Shown: piece after piece, positions 54,191-64,000 of the stretch | How the letters are laid out: every line of letters begins with the position of its first letter | How positions within the stretch are numbered: position 1 is the stretch's first letter | DNA from: Heligmosomoides polygyrus polygyrus | Taxonomy: Eukaryota; Nematoda; Chromadorea; Rhabditida; Heligmosomidae | Direction of reading: 5' to 3' | Assembly: GCA_947396885.1 (NCBI GenBank) | Contig: OX377206.1 | Location: 4,788,658 to 4,852,657, forward strand | Length of the DNA: 64,000 bases | Program-made: the position numbers and the translations under genes | The notes under the pieces: generated by a model | Database searches by the model: none | What the model saw: only the letters and a program-made list of their open reading frames with translations | What the model was told of the DNA's origin: nothing

Positions 54191-54219
54191 CTGAAGAAGG
54201 GCTTAAAGCCCGAAACGTT
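54191..54219 (+). other. CTGAAGAA-stem-GAAACG hairpin after the endonuclease
   Basis: CTGAAGAAGGGCTTAAAGCC followed by CGAAACGTT: stem GGGC/GCCC with loop TTAAA. CTGAAGA fits the hammerhead CUGANGA core, and GAAA lies directly after stem II. TCAATAAAAAAATGA follows. A cleavage site was not identified. Confidence 0.5.
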
Positions 54220-54748
54220 TTCAATAAAAAAATGATCAAGTCGAGCTTCACTATTGCAAAGTCAAAGAAATCTGGAAAGTTGTTCAGCGCAAAACTTCTG
54301 TACCACTTTAGCCTTATGAACGGGTGCAGAACTTTGATAATAAATCCGGTCGTTTTCTTTTCAAGGCACAGATTTCCAAGAAAGAATGTCTTTCTTCAGG
54401 ATGCTCTCTAGGTAGTTTTATAGTTAGTATTTTTCTTCGACATGCAGTTCCTCCATTACAGTGCGCAAACCATTTGCATCGGCCATCTTGAACAAAAGGA
54501 CATTCAGGCACGAAAAACTGGTTTATGAGAGGGTAAGAGTAGGGCAACAACACCACATAAAAGTTTGGTTGAGCAAAGCGCATCATCCCATATAATGAGC
54601 CTGAAACAAGAAAGTCGAAGAACTTTTGACGCACCCACCACATACCTGAGGAAATTCCTCAATCATGACTGTAAGTGAAGTTAAAGTAAGTGTTATTTCT
54701 CTATTTTTGCTAGGCGGTATATTTATGGAACAAATTTCGCTATCACCT

Positions 54749-55016
54749 TGAAGGATAAAGGATAAAGAACGGCGTTACCCAATTCCTTTTGGGGTGCGCC
54801 ACGCATTCTACTTCTACGGGAGGAGATATGCGTGCGCATTTGGCCATACAATGATTTGCGGTGGCCAGCCGAAGAACAGGTCAGGGTTCCATATTTTTCA
54901 GACAAGTCTGGTACCAGTTTACCGACCCAGAGGGATGGAAGGCTTGGTTGGCCTGGGCGGGAAGTCCGAATCAGGAACCTAGTATCAGGTGCACGCGACA
55001 ACCGGCACCTCCTCCG
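54749..55016 (-). repeat. SINE copy lacking the head terminus
   Basis: Antisense, from the ATAAAGGATAAAGAACGGCG tail to CACCTCCTCCGC; the last 20 or so bases of the head are missing. Confidence 0.85.
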
Positions 55017-55098
55017 CATTAAGCTTTCTGTTTAATAGCGGCCTTTACCCTCTTATCCTTTCCGATTGAACTGCGAAAATCTGCCCTATGAAGTGGAT

Positions 55099-55672
55099 GG
55101 GAGCGTGTGGGTCAGTCAGTGGAGGTGCCGTATGCCGCGACACCCGATACCAGGTTGTTGGTTCGGATTTTTTTCCCTCCAGGGCCCGGATTCATCAAGC
55201 AATGTGTATAGGTAGAGATACTGTAAGGGAATCGTGCCCACTGCCAGCAGTGGGTAGTGGGTACGATTCGTATTCATGAAAGGAATCAAGTGTAAGGTAC
55301 AACTAGGCCTCTCGCAAGAACAGCTGATCTCACTGGAGCGCCATTTTGTCAATCGGGCGCGAAGGAGTCGCGGGTACACAGATGTACCCACGACGCCGGA
55401 GGGTTTTCTCTACCCACTGATATACCCACGATTTTGCGACTAAGGTTTATCATGAATCGTGGGTATGTTCACATCGTGGGTATGTCCACCCCCTATACCC
55501 AGCATACCCGTGGGTATGCGCGTTGATGAATCTGGGCCCAGGTTCGGTAGATTGGGACCAAACTTGTATGCCTAAATACGCAGTCAAATCGCCTCCACGA
55601 CATCCGTAGAAGTAGAATGCGTGACGCATCAATAAAGGAATTGAGAGACGCTGTCCTATATTCTTTGTCCCT
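55099..55672 (+). repeat. SINE split by a CAG-target MITE
   Basis: Head and B box at 55099-55182, remaining body at 55539-55672, with the MITE between. The body is also shortened. Confidence 0.85.
55183..55538. mobile_element. 356 bp MITE (GATTCATCAA family) with CAG duplication
   Basis: GGCCCGGATTCATCAAGC and the complement of GTTGATGAATCTGGGCC form the ends. CAG lies at 55180-55182 and 55539-55541. The interior is full of GTGGGTA/TACCCAC words. Harbinger-like by its CWG duplication. Confidence 0.88.
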
Positions 55673-56159
55673 ATTTTTACCACCTAAAATTCGATTTAAA
55701 TGGAAAATGCTCACAATCTCCTCTTCATTGGTGAGACCAGAGCAGTAACTCGAGTTGCCACTAGAGCACCAGACGACAGATGATGCTTTAGGAGAACAAC
55801 GAATTCTGCAGTTTTAAAGGCACAATCAAGTACGCGTTGGAAGTGCTTCAAAAATTTTCGAACAGTTTTCCTTGCTGAAGTGATTCGTGTGGTATTCCGC
55901 TGGGATAATCCTATCCGACACCCAAAGATTCAATTTCGACAGAAAAAAACTCCGAAGCATCTTCTTGGGTGAGACCACTTCATAGCCGAAACTAGATTTT
56001 CTGTGAGAGCACTGGACGACGCTGCATTGAATGAAATCGCAAAATCTGATGCAAAACCAGAGGAGCACCAGGAGTGCAGAGATATTTATTTATAAATACA
56101 GAATACTGTGTCCCTCAGAAATAAATAGAGATTGCCGGTGAGACGTAAAGTCAGTCCAG
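55673..56159. other. unassigned interval
   Basis: No gene or repeat recognised between the two MITE copies. Confidence 0.5.
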
Positions 56160-56671
56160 GGCCCGGACTCATCGACACGCATACCCACGGGTATGGTGGG
56201 TATAGGGGATGGACATACCCACGATGTGGACGTACCCACGATTCATGATAAACCTTACGCGCTAAATCGTGGGTATATCAGTGGGTAGAGAAAACCCTCT
56301 GATCGTCGTGAGTACATCCGTATACCCGCGACTCCTTCGCGCCCCATTGACAAAATGCCGCTCCAGTGAGATCAGAGGCCGGATTCATCAACAATTAAAC
56401 CCGTGGGTATGCGGGATATAAGGAGTGGAGATCAGAGTCAGGAAGAGATGAGGCAAGAGTCAGAGACGCAAGATTCATCGTGGGTATGTCTACCCCCTAT
56501 ACCCGCGGGTTAGTCGTTGATGAATCCCAGCTGTTCTTGCAAAAGGACCAGTTGTACCTTACCCGTGATTCCTTTCATGGATACGAATCGTAACCACTAC
56601 CCACTGCTGGTAGTGGGTACGATTCCGGAAAGGTATCTTTACCTATACCCATTGCTTGACGAATCCGGGCC
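56160..56671. mobile_element. second GATTCATCAA-family MITE, inverted, with nested element
   Basis: Same element as 55183-55538 in opposite orientation, carrying CAG at 56157-56159 and 56672-56674. Without the nested 56376-56527 and one CAG it is 357 bases long. Confidence 0.88.
56376..56527. mobile_element. nested short GATTCATCAA-family MITE
   Basis: AGGCCGGATTCATCAACAAT on the left and the complement of GTTGATGAATCC on the right. CAG at 56373-56375 and 56528-56530, where the other copy has a single CAG, which gives an empty site. Confidence 0.87.
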
Positions 56672-56674
56672 CAG

Positions 56675-57348
56675 TTATACAATGAGAGAGAGAGATGGAT
56701 AACAAGGCCGATTGTCCAAAGGATGCACTTGAGGGGTAAAACATTGGTATTGAAATTAGTGTCCAAGACCGCTAAAATTCATCAAAAGGTTAGAGATTCA
56801 TCAAAGGGTTGTTGGTTTGAATTAGGGACGGTGAGAAGGCAATAATTTCAGCGATATCCGTGATCCACGATCATAAAACCTGGGCATTGAATGCTCAAAA
56901 AGTAAGAACGCTTCTCAAAATGGGAATGCACATTGAGGTAGTTACAGAAGAGAAGTGAGTTGAAGAGATTCGTAGCCAAAGAAAACCGGCCAAATTAAAT
57001 GCAACGGAGCACTATTGGATCATTGATTGAGGCGGAGAATAGAATAGGTCAACCACCCACTGGGGCTGACGTGACCATACGAATCGAGATCGCCACTACA
57101 TTCCAGTTTGAGAATTCATATTTCATATTGGACGATTTTTTCCAACGTTTCCTACACAGCACCTCAGATTGGTATTCTGCTGTTTCTAAGCCAGAAATCG
57201 GACATGAAGCGTTAGGTAGTATTCCAGAGTTCTTAGGTTTCAAGCTGGGTCGAACTTCCTTACCATCAACGTCTTAACGAGCTCAACTTACCTACAGGTG
57301 ATGATGAAGATGTCGTCAGCATGTTCATGCCTCGTTCTATAGCCCTTG
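56675..57348. other. unassigned interval
   Basis: No gene or repeat recognised. Confidence 0.45.
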
Positions 57349-57818
57349 TCGAGCATGTAGCGCAGTCGGAGGAGGTGCCGTCTGTCGCGTGCACCCGACA
57401 CCAGGTTCCTGGTTCGGATTTCTCCCCCAGACCAACCAAGTCTTCCGTTCCTCCGGAGTCGATGAGTTGAGGCCGAATTCATCAACGACTTACGTAACTT
57501 TAACGGAGAATTGTAAGCTTATCAAGCAATATTATGAGCGATAAGCCGCGTTATCTGAGCTTTTAACGTAGCTTATCACTCACCATATTGCTTGGTAAGC
57601 TTACTATTCTCCATTAAAGTTACGTAAGTCGTTGATGAATTCGGCCCTTGGTCTCGGACTTGTCTGGGAAGTATAAGCGCTGACCTGTTCATCGGCTGGC
57701 CAGTCATTGTACGGCCAAATACGCATTCAAATCATCTCCATGACATTCCGTAGAAATAGGGTGCGTGGCGCATCCATAAGGGATTGAGTAACGCCGTCCT
57801 TTATCCCTATCCTTTATT
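57349..57818 (+). repeat. SINE split by a palindromic MITE
   Basis: Head 57349-57469 and remainder 57651-57818, ending CGTCCTTTATCCCTATCC. The MITE 57470-57647 lies at the GAGTTGGT position of the body. Confidence 0.9.
57470..57647. mobile_element. 178 bp near-palindromic MITE (GATTCATCAA family) with TTG duplication
   Basis: GGCCGAATTCATCAACGACT continues as an inverted repeat for over 60 bases (TTACGTAACTTTAA, GAATTGTAAGCTTA). TTG at 57467-57469 and 57648-57650. The target TTG differs from the CAG of its relatives. Confidence 0.9.
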
Positions 57819-58036
57819 CAATAAAATTTGCGGCAAAACTGTTTTAAGCAATTTTAAACAATTTAATTTACAAATACTGGCTAGGAGAGGTTGTATGAGT
57901 TGAAAATGATTTAACCAGCATATCCGTAAAGTGTAGAAGAATGAAACCGTCTCGAACCCAGCTCTACGATTTGAAGCCGAATCGGTGTGGGTGACCCGTG
58001 GATTTTTTGACATCTCTCACTAGAAGCTGCCTCTAA

Positions 58037-59166
58037 TGTTACCAGGGAAGGGTTTCAAGCGTAGGTCCGAACGGAGAAAATGGATAGCACTGCGAGAATC
58101 TCCACCCTTCATACAGTAGAAAAACATGTTTCGTTTTTGCTGAGTCCTTAAACCCAAAGAGCTACGGGCCCTCGAAGTTGGGGGGGGGTACTGTATTGCA
58201 CCGTCACCCGTACCTACCGTAACCTACCGTAATCAGCCGAAATTTGAAAAACAGATGGTGATCAGCACCCCAAATAACACAACTGGCGAGATTTGGGGGA
58301 AAAAATTTTTCGACCTCTCCTCGACCTCTGAAGTCGTGAAAGTACAGGCGCCTTGCGTACAAATGCCTTAACGGTGGTTTCAATCAGCTTATTTTCTACA
58401 CATCTCCTACACATTTATTTCTCCCTAAATTGTCAAATAAGGGTTTACTATGAGCTGTGCTTCACTCACTTTTCTCAGTTTCTGAATTATAAAATGTTTT
58501 GTGTTTTTCAGCGAATGTTAAACAATGACCTTAGAACAGGTACGGGTTACAGTTGGTACGGGTGACTAGAGATGTCAAGGTCATAATCACCGATTTTGCC
58601 TAAACTTCTCCCAAGGGAGTTTTTTGGGGTGCTGATCACGAATCTGAGATCCGTTTTTTGTTTAAATTACGCTGGAGTACGCTAAGTTACTGTACGTAGA
58701 GGTGATTAATGGTAAGGTCATGGTCAGCATTTTTGCACAAACTTCGCGTTGAGCACCAATCTGACCTTTATTTGACAATTTAGAGTGAAATGAGTGTGTA
58801 GTAGATGTGCAGGAAGCAAATTGGTAAAGATGGCAGCAGTCATGAAAAATGCAAAAATAGTGCACAGCTCGGGAGTCGAACATCTGACCTAGCACCTGTG
58901 AAGCAGCGCCTCAACCTGCTGAGCCACCGATCTGCCTGTCACAAAGCCTTTCGCCCTGTCTCATGCGTCCGCGCGTGCGCACGAATGCACGTTTGCACGC
59001 GCTGACGGTGCGACACTGTACCCCGCATTCGAGGGCCCGTAGTTCTTTTGGTTCAAGGACTCAGCAAAAACGAAACATGTTTCTCTACTCTATGAAGGGT
59101 GGAGATTCTCGCAGTACAATCCATTTCCCCCGTTCAAACCTACGCCTGAGACCCTTCCATGGTTAG
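58037..59166. mobile_element. long inverted-repeat element with Pol III-like boxes
   Basis: Arms 58037-58200 and 59010-59166 are inverted (ACCAGGGAAGGGTTTCAAGC against the complement of CGCCTGAGACCCTTCCATGG; CAAAAACGAAACATGTTTCT in both). The centre carries two diverged GGGGTGCTGATCACRAATCT-type stretches. It shares terminal and arm design with 28396-29870 and with the solo arm at 13985. No open frame of note. Confidence 0.75.
58866..58930 (-). repeat. tRNA-like sequence inside the long inverted-repeat element
   Basis: Minus strand has TGGCTCAGCAGG (58915-58926), a perfect A box, and TGTTCGACTCC (58872-58882), one base off the B-box consensus. A D-stem GCTC/GAGG can form, but the anticodon stem does not close well. 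A similar but poorer pair lies in the arm at 28598-28665. Confidence 0.6.
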
Positions 59167-59284
59167 ATAGTCTACTAAGTCTGACAATCGAGATGGATTC
59201 GTTCACTAGCGGGAAACGTGTTTCTTGAAGCACTGACTTAGTTATAAGCTATTACAAGGACGTTTTGCTGCGATCAAAACTCTA

Positions 59285-59358
59285 GCGCCAGGCGGAACTC
59301 GAACCCGCACCTTCTGCTGACCGGGCATGATTACTCTACGCCATTACACCACCGGCGC
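59285..59358 (-). tRNA. tRNA-like gene or pseudogene
   Basis: 74 bases on the minus strand. The acceptor stem GCGCCGG/CTGGCGC pairs over all seven positions (one G-T), and a T arm GCGGG-TTCGAGT-TCCGC holds a B-box GGTTCGAGTTCC. The D arm does not pair and the anticodon stem is only three bases (TGC/GCA around CCGGTCA, which lacks the usual U33). No identity can be assigned. Probably a tRNA-derived repeat of family 2, less likely a tRNA gene. Confidence 0.4.
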
Positions 59359-59399
59359 CATTTGATCGAATGCACTGACTTAGTCACTCCACGTTCTAC

Positions 59400-60044
59400 G
59401 CTTCCTCACTGTTTAAAGAAAATTCAACCGCAACAAAAAAATGGGGCGTATTTTATCACAACGTGAGGAGCACTGGAGTCGAAATGACGAGCGCGGACGG
59501 AGTCGGTGGTCATTTGTATTCGAATGGGCACCACGAAATGCCTGAAGCACGCTGGGGCTCCTCCAGCTCGACGATAGCATAATTTACCAAAAACATCGAG
59601 AAAATATCGCAACATTCGGTGTCTATTGATGCAACCCGAACATGAAGTTGTCGAATAATCATGATCATGCTTCCCACAATGCTTGCAAAGCTACGAAGAG
59701 AACGAAGAGAAATGTTTGACGTTTCGCAAGGAAAAATGTATAATAAAACTTGTAATAAAGTAAAAATGGAGGAAAATAAAAACAGGAAATATACCAGAAC
59801 GAGTAAACAGGCGAAAGCTGATTTCGAAGCTCAAAATGTCCAATGCCGCACAACCACATTCTCTGAATTTAAATTGAAGGCCTGGCGCCATAGCAGTTGA
59901 AGTTCTCGTAGAAACCCATGCTTGGCAACGGAGACGTAAACCACCATATGCCCCCTTCCGATTAGGATTTCAAATAAAACACGCTCCCCTACTGTAGAAT
60001 ACGTTTAAAGGAACCGAAAAACTGATGTTATAGAGTGTCCTGTG
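59400..60044. other. unassigned interval
   Basis: No gene or repeat recognised. Confidence 0.5.
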
Positions 60045-60203
60045 TAGTTGTGCCCGAATGAATATTCGAGCATTCGAATTCGAATATTCGTATTCGAACG
60101 TTCGAAAGAACACGATTTTCGAATGTATTCGAATCCGAATGCTCGAAAATCGTCGCTATTCGAATATATTCGGTGATTCGAAATTTCTGGGAGAGCACAA
60201 CTA
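60045..60203. mobile_element. ATTCGAA-rich MITE, short form
   Basis: TAGTTGTGCCCGAATGAATA at the left and GGGAGAGCACAACTA at the right. It matches 38414-38675 with about 100 internal bases missing. Confidence 0.75.
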
Positions 60204-60336
60204 CAAGCTGGCTTTCTTACACTCTTCTTATGCGAATAGTTATCTAAAATCGCATGCAGTGGTTAAATATGTAACAGCAAAAATTATAACCGCAAAGACA
60301 CCTTCTTAGGCATAGAATAACTTGATGCTGCCCACT

Positions 60337-60700
60337 ATAGTTGTGCCCGAAAGGATATGTTCGGATAATTATTTGAATAATTTATTCGAATAATTATTCG
60401 AATAGTCGAATATTCGATATTTCTAGATTTTCGAATATTCGTTCGAATTCCAACATCGAGTGTAGAGCCATATTCAAATATTATTCGAAACTCGAATATT
60501 TCAACATTATTCGAAAATCGAACAATTTTATTCGAATATCGAATAAATTTTCAATCCCTAAGCACAAAAGCAGATTCGAACAAATCGTGCGCGACTAATC
60601 GAATATTCGAATAAACGAAAAATGGGGCTTACTCGATTTTCGATCATTTGAAAAAATTGATGAGCGAATAAATTCGATCGTTCGTTTGCTCAATACTTTT
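60337..60700 (+). repeat. ATTCGAA-rich element, long subtype
   Basis: Starts ACTATAGTTGTGCCCGAA; matches 490-856 in reverse orientation. The right end fades near GATCGTTCGTTTGCTCAATA. Confidence 0.7.
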
Positions 60701-60801
60701 TGGTGTAGAATTTATTCATTCATTATTTCGACGAAATTTCTTTAAAAAATACGACTATACTGCTCACGTCTCCAGAGGTATTCTCTGTATGTATTATGGT
60801 A

Positions 60802-61080
60802 GGGCGCATGGTAGCGCAGCAGGAAAATGCGTTGGATGTCGCGTGCTTCCGACTCCATGTTTCTGGTTCGGATTTCCGCCCAGAAGAAGCAGCTTTCCCT
60901 CACTGCAGGGTTCATAAATTGGAATCGTACTCGTTACGGATTGATAAAACACCGACTTGTCCATCACAAGGCATTGAATAGGTCGGATGGGCATTCAAAT
61001 CTCCTCAATGTCATATCCTAGAACTATGCAGAGCGCGTGGCGCATCCCAGAATGGATCTAAAAGCGCCAGTCTTCATTTT
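60802..61080 (+). repeat. diverged SINE copy
   Basis: GGGCGCATGGTAGCGCAGCA at the head, CTGGTTCGGATTTCCGCC for the B box, several body deletions and a degraded tail. Confidence 0.82.
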
Positions 61081-61852
61081 GTATTCCTGTATCGCTTTCA
61101 TCCGTTATCGACGAATTCCTAACTTCTTGAATCTTCACTCTTCTAGAATAACAATTAAATCGCAGAGCACAGAAGTAGACCACAGTAGCAAAGTCCAATG
61201 AAATCAAATATGTAGGAGATGAAGTCTCCATCAGGTGCGCCGGCGTCATGAATTCAAATTGCCGCGCGCGGGAAAATAATTTGATTTTTGCTCGTGGGGA
61301 GGGGAATGTCTCTAGCCAAGATGTCTCAACTCGGGAGCCATGGGCTATGCGGAGACAGCAATGGCTACATATTATGACTGAAAATTCCAATTATTTTTGC
61401 AGCAATGATTGAAATTCTAATTTCCAAGTCTTGGCCAAAAGCACTTTAGCAGTTATATACGCGACCTGCTCCCTACATGTGTGTGTTTCAATTAATCTAA
61501 AGCCTAATGAAGTGTCAGGAAAACTTTAAAAAAACGTCTCGATAATGCATAGTTACCGTAGTTGTTGTTAGAAGGACAAGGGTTCGAACCATGATTTGAG
61601 GCAGGTTGCAGTACTTGTATGACACATAAAACTCAACATGCTATTACGTCTTACCATATAACATCCTAGCCGAGGTAAATTAATCTGTAAATATTCCCCC
61701 CCCCACCCTGCATTAGATTACTACCCATAAATCATGCGCTTCATAAGATATGCATTGGCGCGCATACGTCTCATTGAACACGAAAGGATCTGGTCTCTTT
61801 GACTTCTAGTTTCTACGACTTTGTACTGCTCTCAAGATCATCAACGTGTCTC

Positions 61853-61889
61853 CTGAAGAAGTGAATGCAAGGAAACGTTGCGTGAAACG
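61853..61889 (+). other. orphan CTGAAGAA-stem-GAAACG motif
   Basis: CTGAAGAAGTGAATGCAAGG, then AAACGTTGCGTGAAACG. The stem ATGCAA/TTGCGT (with one G-T) lies between CTGAAGA and GAAACG as in the other three copies. Confidence 0.4.
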
Positions 61890-62247
61890 AACAGCGTTCT
61901 ATGTACTGGTCTTCCGGAACATTCCTGAACTTTAAAAACCGAGAATTTTTCTTTTAATTTATGCGTGTTCCACGCCGCAAGGGTTCCTGGAAACGTCATC
62001 TTCACACTTCATAATTACCAAAAAGCTAATCGCTGCAAGTAGAAGTTACATAGTCACCGTTAAAAACGACGGAAGTCATCTGATAAAAGAGGGAGAGCCA
62101 CGGAAAGTTGACTGGAGCTCACGCTTCCGGTTACAGATCCAAATTAAGAGAAGCTTATAATACCTTACCCATGCATACATTTAAGAAAGTGATATGAAAC
62201 AAATTCTTTTCGAGTTTGTTTTCGGAACTACGGTCCAGTACTTAAAG

Positions 62248-62251
<4 letters not shown>

Positions 62252-62312
<61 letters not shown>
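62252..62312. repeat. (ATT)n microsatellite
   Basis: About twenty uninterrupted ATT units. Confidence 0.95.
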
Positions 62313-62313
<1 letters not shown>

Positions 62314-62833
62314 AGTTGCATGTTTTTCTCTACGTAAGTACATCAAAACCTCTTATGATCTCGTGGAGTTTAGATGAGGTAGATCAAAATCAATGAGGTA
62401 GAACCAAAATGTGATAGAACAATCAATATGAAGCGATAAATGATCTACTTAGGCCATGTTTGTCAAACATGAATAATTTTTTCCAAATAAAGAGGTCCGT
62501 TTCTCCACTTCCTTCATAGAAACGTTAACAAACTAACCTTATAAAACCCAAAAAATGGTGGAAATATGCAACGCATAAAACGGTGGAAACCTTCGATTCG
62601 CGTTAATAATCTAGTAGAGCATATTTCCCTCTTTCATATCGTTTCATGCATATTTATCATTCATGCGCCATGTGTATTAATTAAATATTTCATTTTCAGG
62701 CCGAATTTGAAATTTTTCAAATTAAGTTAAATTAAAAATTAAAAATTAATTAAATTAAACGTTTAAAACTAATCAAATAAAAATAGAATTGAATGAAAAA
62801 TTATGAAATAAAATGGATGCTCTTCTAAGTTAG

Positions 62834-63126
62834 GCGCGTGTAGCGCAGTCCGAGGAGGCGCCGACTGCTGCGAGCACCCGATACCAGGTTCCTGGTTCGG
62901 ATTTCCCAGGCCAACCAAGCCTTCCATCCCTCCGGGGTCGGTGAATTGGTATCAGACTTGTCTGGGAAGGACAAAGCGCTGACTTGTTCATCGGCTTGCC
63001 ATCGCAAGTCATTGTATGGCCAAATACGCATTCATGTCGCCTCCACGACATCCCGTAGAAGTAGAATGCGCTGGCGCATCCCAGAAGGGATTGAGTAACG
63101 CCGTCCTTTATCCTTTTTATCCTTTA
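62834..63126 (+). repeat. SINE with 14 bp target duplication
   Basis: CTCTTCTAAGTTAG (62820-62833) and CTCTTTTAGGTTAG (63127-63140), two mismatches. Well preserved body; tail of two TCCTTT units. Confidence 0.93.
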
Positions 63127-63139
63127 CTCTTTTAGGTTA

Positions 63140-64000
63140 GCTTTAAGACTCTTAAAATCAAAGCGATCTCTTTCAAATCGAAATGACCTTCAGATAGGTT
63201 GAACGACAGACTCAACAAGACGGTTAAAATATTTTTTGTTCAAGGAAAATTTGTATAACTTCCTTCGATTTTTTTTAGTTTATCTGCCCCAATAAATATA
63301 ACAATCTTACAAAATTTTTATTTTTAGGAAAAATATAACAAAATAAAATTTGTTCTAAATCACAGGAAAGAAGCAAACATATAATGCATCAAGAGATCAG
63401 ATCACGCCATGCACTGAAAAGGCTCGCCCACCTTTTATTTGATAGACACTGTAAATGCCACTTACATGAACCATCAAGGTAACGACATGTCTGTTCTTTA
63501 CAGTTGTTTATATTGTACCGTTAACAGGTGTCAAACTCCATTTAGACGGAAATTCTGTGACAATCAAATAAAAATCGCGGCGCTTTGGAAGAAGACATGG
63601 CGCAATCCTTTTTTTCGGAACCAAATAATGCCCGCCTTTCTACCCTTTAAAAAAGCTTTGAACCAATATTTTTGCTCAACAATAAAAATTGGATAAAATC
63701 TCAAACAATATGTTCACTTATTGGGTAGATGAACTAAAACATCAAAGAATGTTACACTAGAATTTTCCATGAACAGAAAATTTTTCTAACCTTTTTTGAA
63801 GAGTCTCTAGTTCAATGTAGAAGAAGCTCATTTCAATTTGGGAAAGCTCGTTTGATTTTAAAAGACTTAGACCGGCCTTAGAAGAGCGTCCAATTTGATT
63901 TGAAGATGTCCACTTTGATTTGAAATGGGTCCAATTTGACGTGAAAAGTGTCGAATTTGATTTGAAAAATGTCGGATTCGAGTTGAAAGTGGTACAAATA
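63140..64000. mobile_element. ACGTCGAATT-family element, cut by window end
   Basis: Runs parallel to the element around the mariner (8160-8880): CTGCCCCAATAAATATAACA, ACATGGCGCAATCCTTTTTT and CCAATTTGACGTGAAAAGTG in the same order. The outermost right end lies beyond or at 64000. Confidence 0.75.

Larger units (their letters stand above)
61081..62833. other. mostly unassigned interval
   Basis: Apart from the hairpin at 61853 and the microsatellite at 62252 nothing is recognised. Sequence after 62560 is AT-rich. Confidence 0.5.

Overview
The window looks like intergenic or intronic chromosomal DNA of a nematode, most likely a strongylid (hookworm-like) species. No bacterial-type operon, ribosomal RNA or recognisable host protein gene is visible. 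Nearly everything that can be named is a transposable element: an intact mariner, relics of other Tc1/mariner transposases, two CR1-type non-LTR retrotransposon relics, two Penelope-type GIY-YIG endonuclease relics, about thirty copies of one tRNA-derived SINE, and many short inverted-repeat (MITE) families. The nematode assignment is inferred from the mariner type, the short intron-like segment upstream of its start and the overall element mix. No host gene anchors it.

Layout. 1-6 kb: SINE copies and a degenerate tandem array (3830-5465). 6.7-8.9 kb: the best gene in the window, a 339-residue mariner transposase within a complete element (6811-8093) that sits inside an older inverted-repeat element. 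9-19 kb: SINEs, GC-rich MITEs, arms of a long inverted-repeat family, and a family with internal repeats. 19.0-20.4 kb: a CTAG-rich satellite-like array. 21-25 kb: tRNA-like sequences, SINEs, hAT-like MITEs and a local duplication. 25.3-26.2 kb: Penelope-type endonuclease relic. 28.4-29.9 kb: a long inverted-repeat element with an acidic open frame in its centre. 30-43 kb: SINEs and MITEs, including three GC-rich MITEs head to tail, plus a mariner relic. 44-50 kb: mostly unassigned, with a mariner relic at 48 kb. 50.4-54.2 kb: two reverse-transcriptase relics, a Tc1-like relic carrying its own MITE, and a second Penelope-type endonuclease. 54.7-64 kb: nested SINE/MITE insertions, a second long inverted-repeat element with Pol III-like boxes, and another tRNA-like sequence.

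How the parts relate. The SINE has an A-box-like and a B-box-like motif near its 5' end and a tail of TCCTTTA-type units. Several copies have 8-14 bp target duplications, as expected for LINE-driven retroposition. At least four copies were later hit by MITEs or by another SINE, which gives clean empty sites. These fix the target duplications of the MITE families: TWA for the GC-rich palindromes, and CAG (once TTG) for the GATTCATCAA family, both PIF/Harbinger-like. An 8 bp duplication supports a hAT-like family and a 10 bp duplication marks a Mutator-like one. The nesting orders the insertions in time: old inverted-repeat elements first, then the mariner, SINEs and MITEs.
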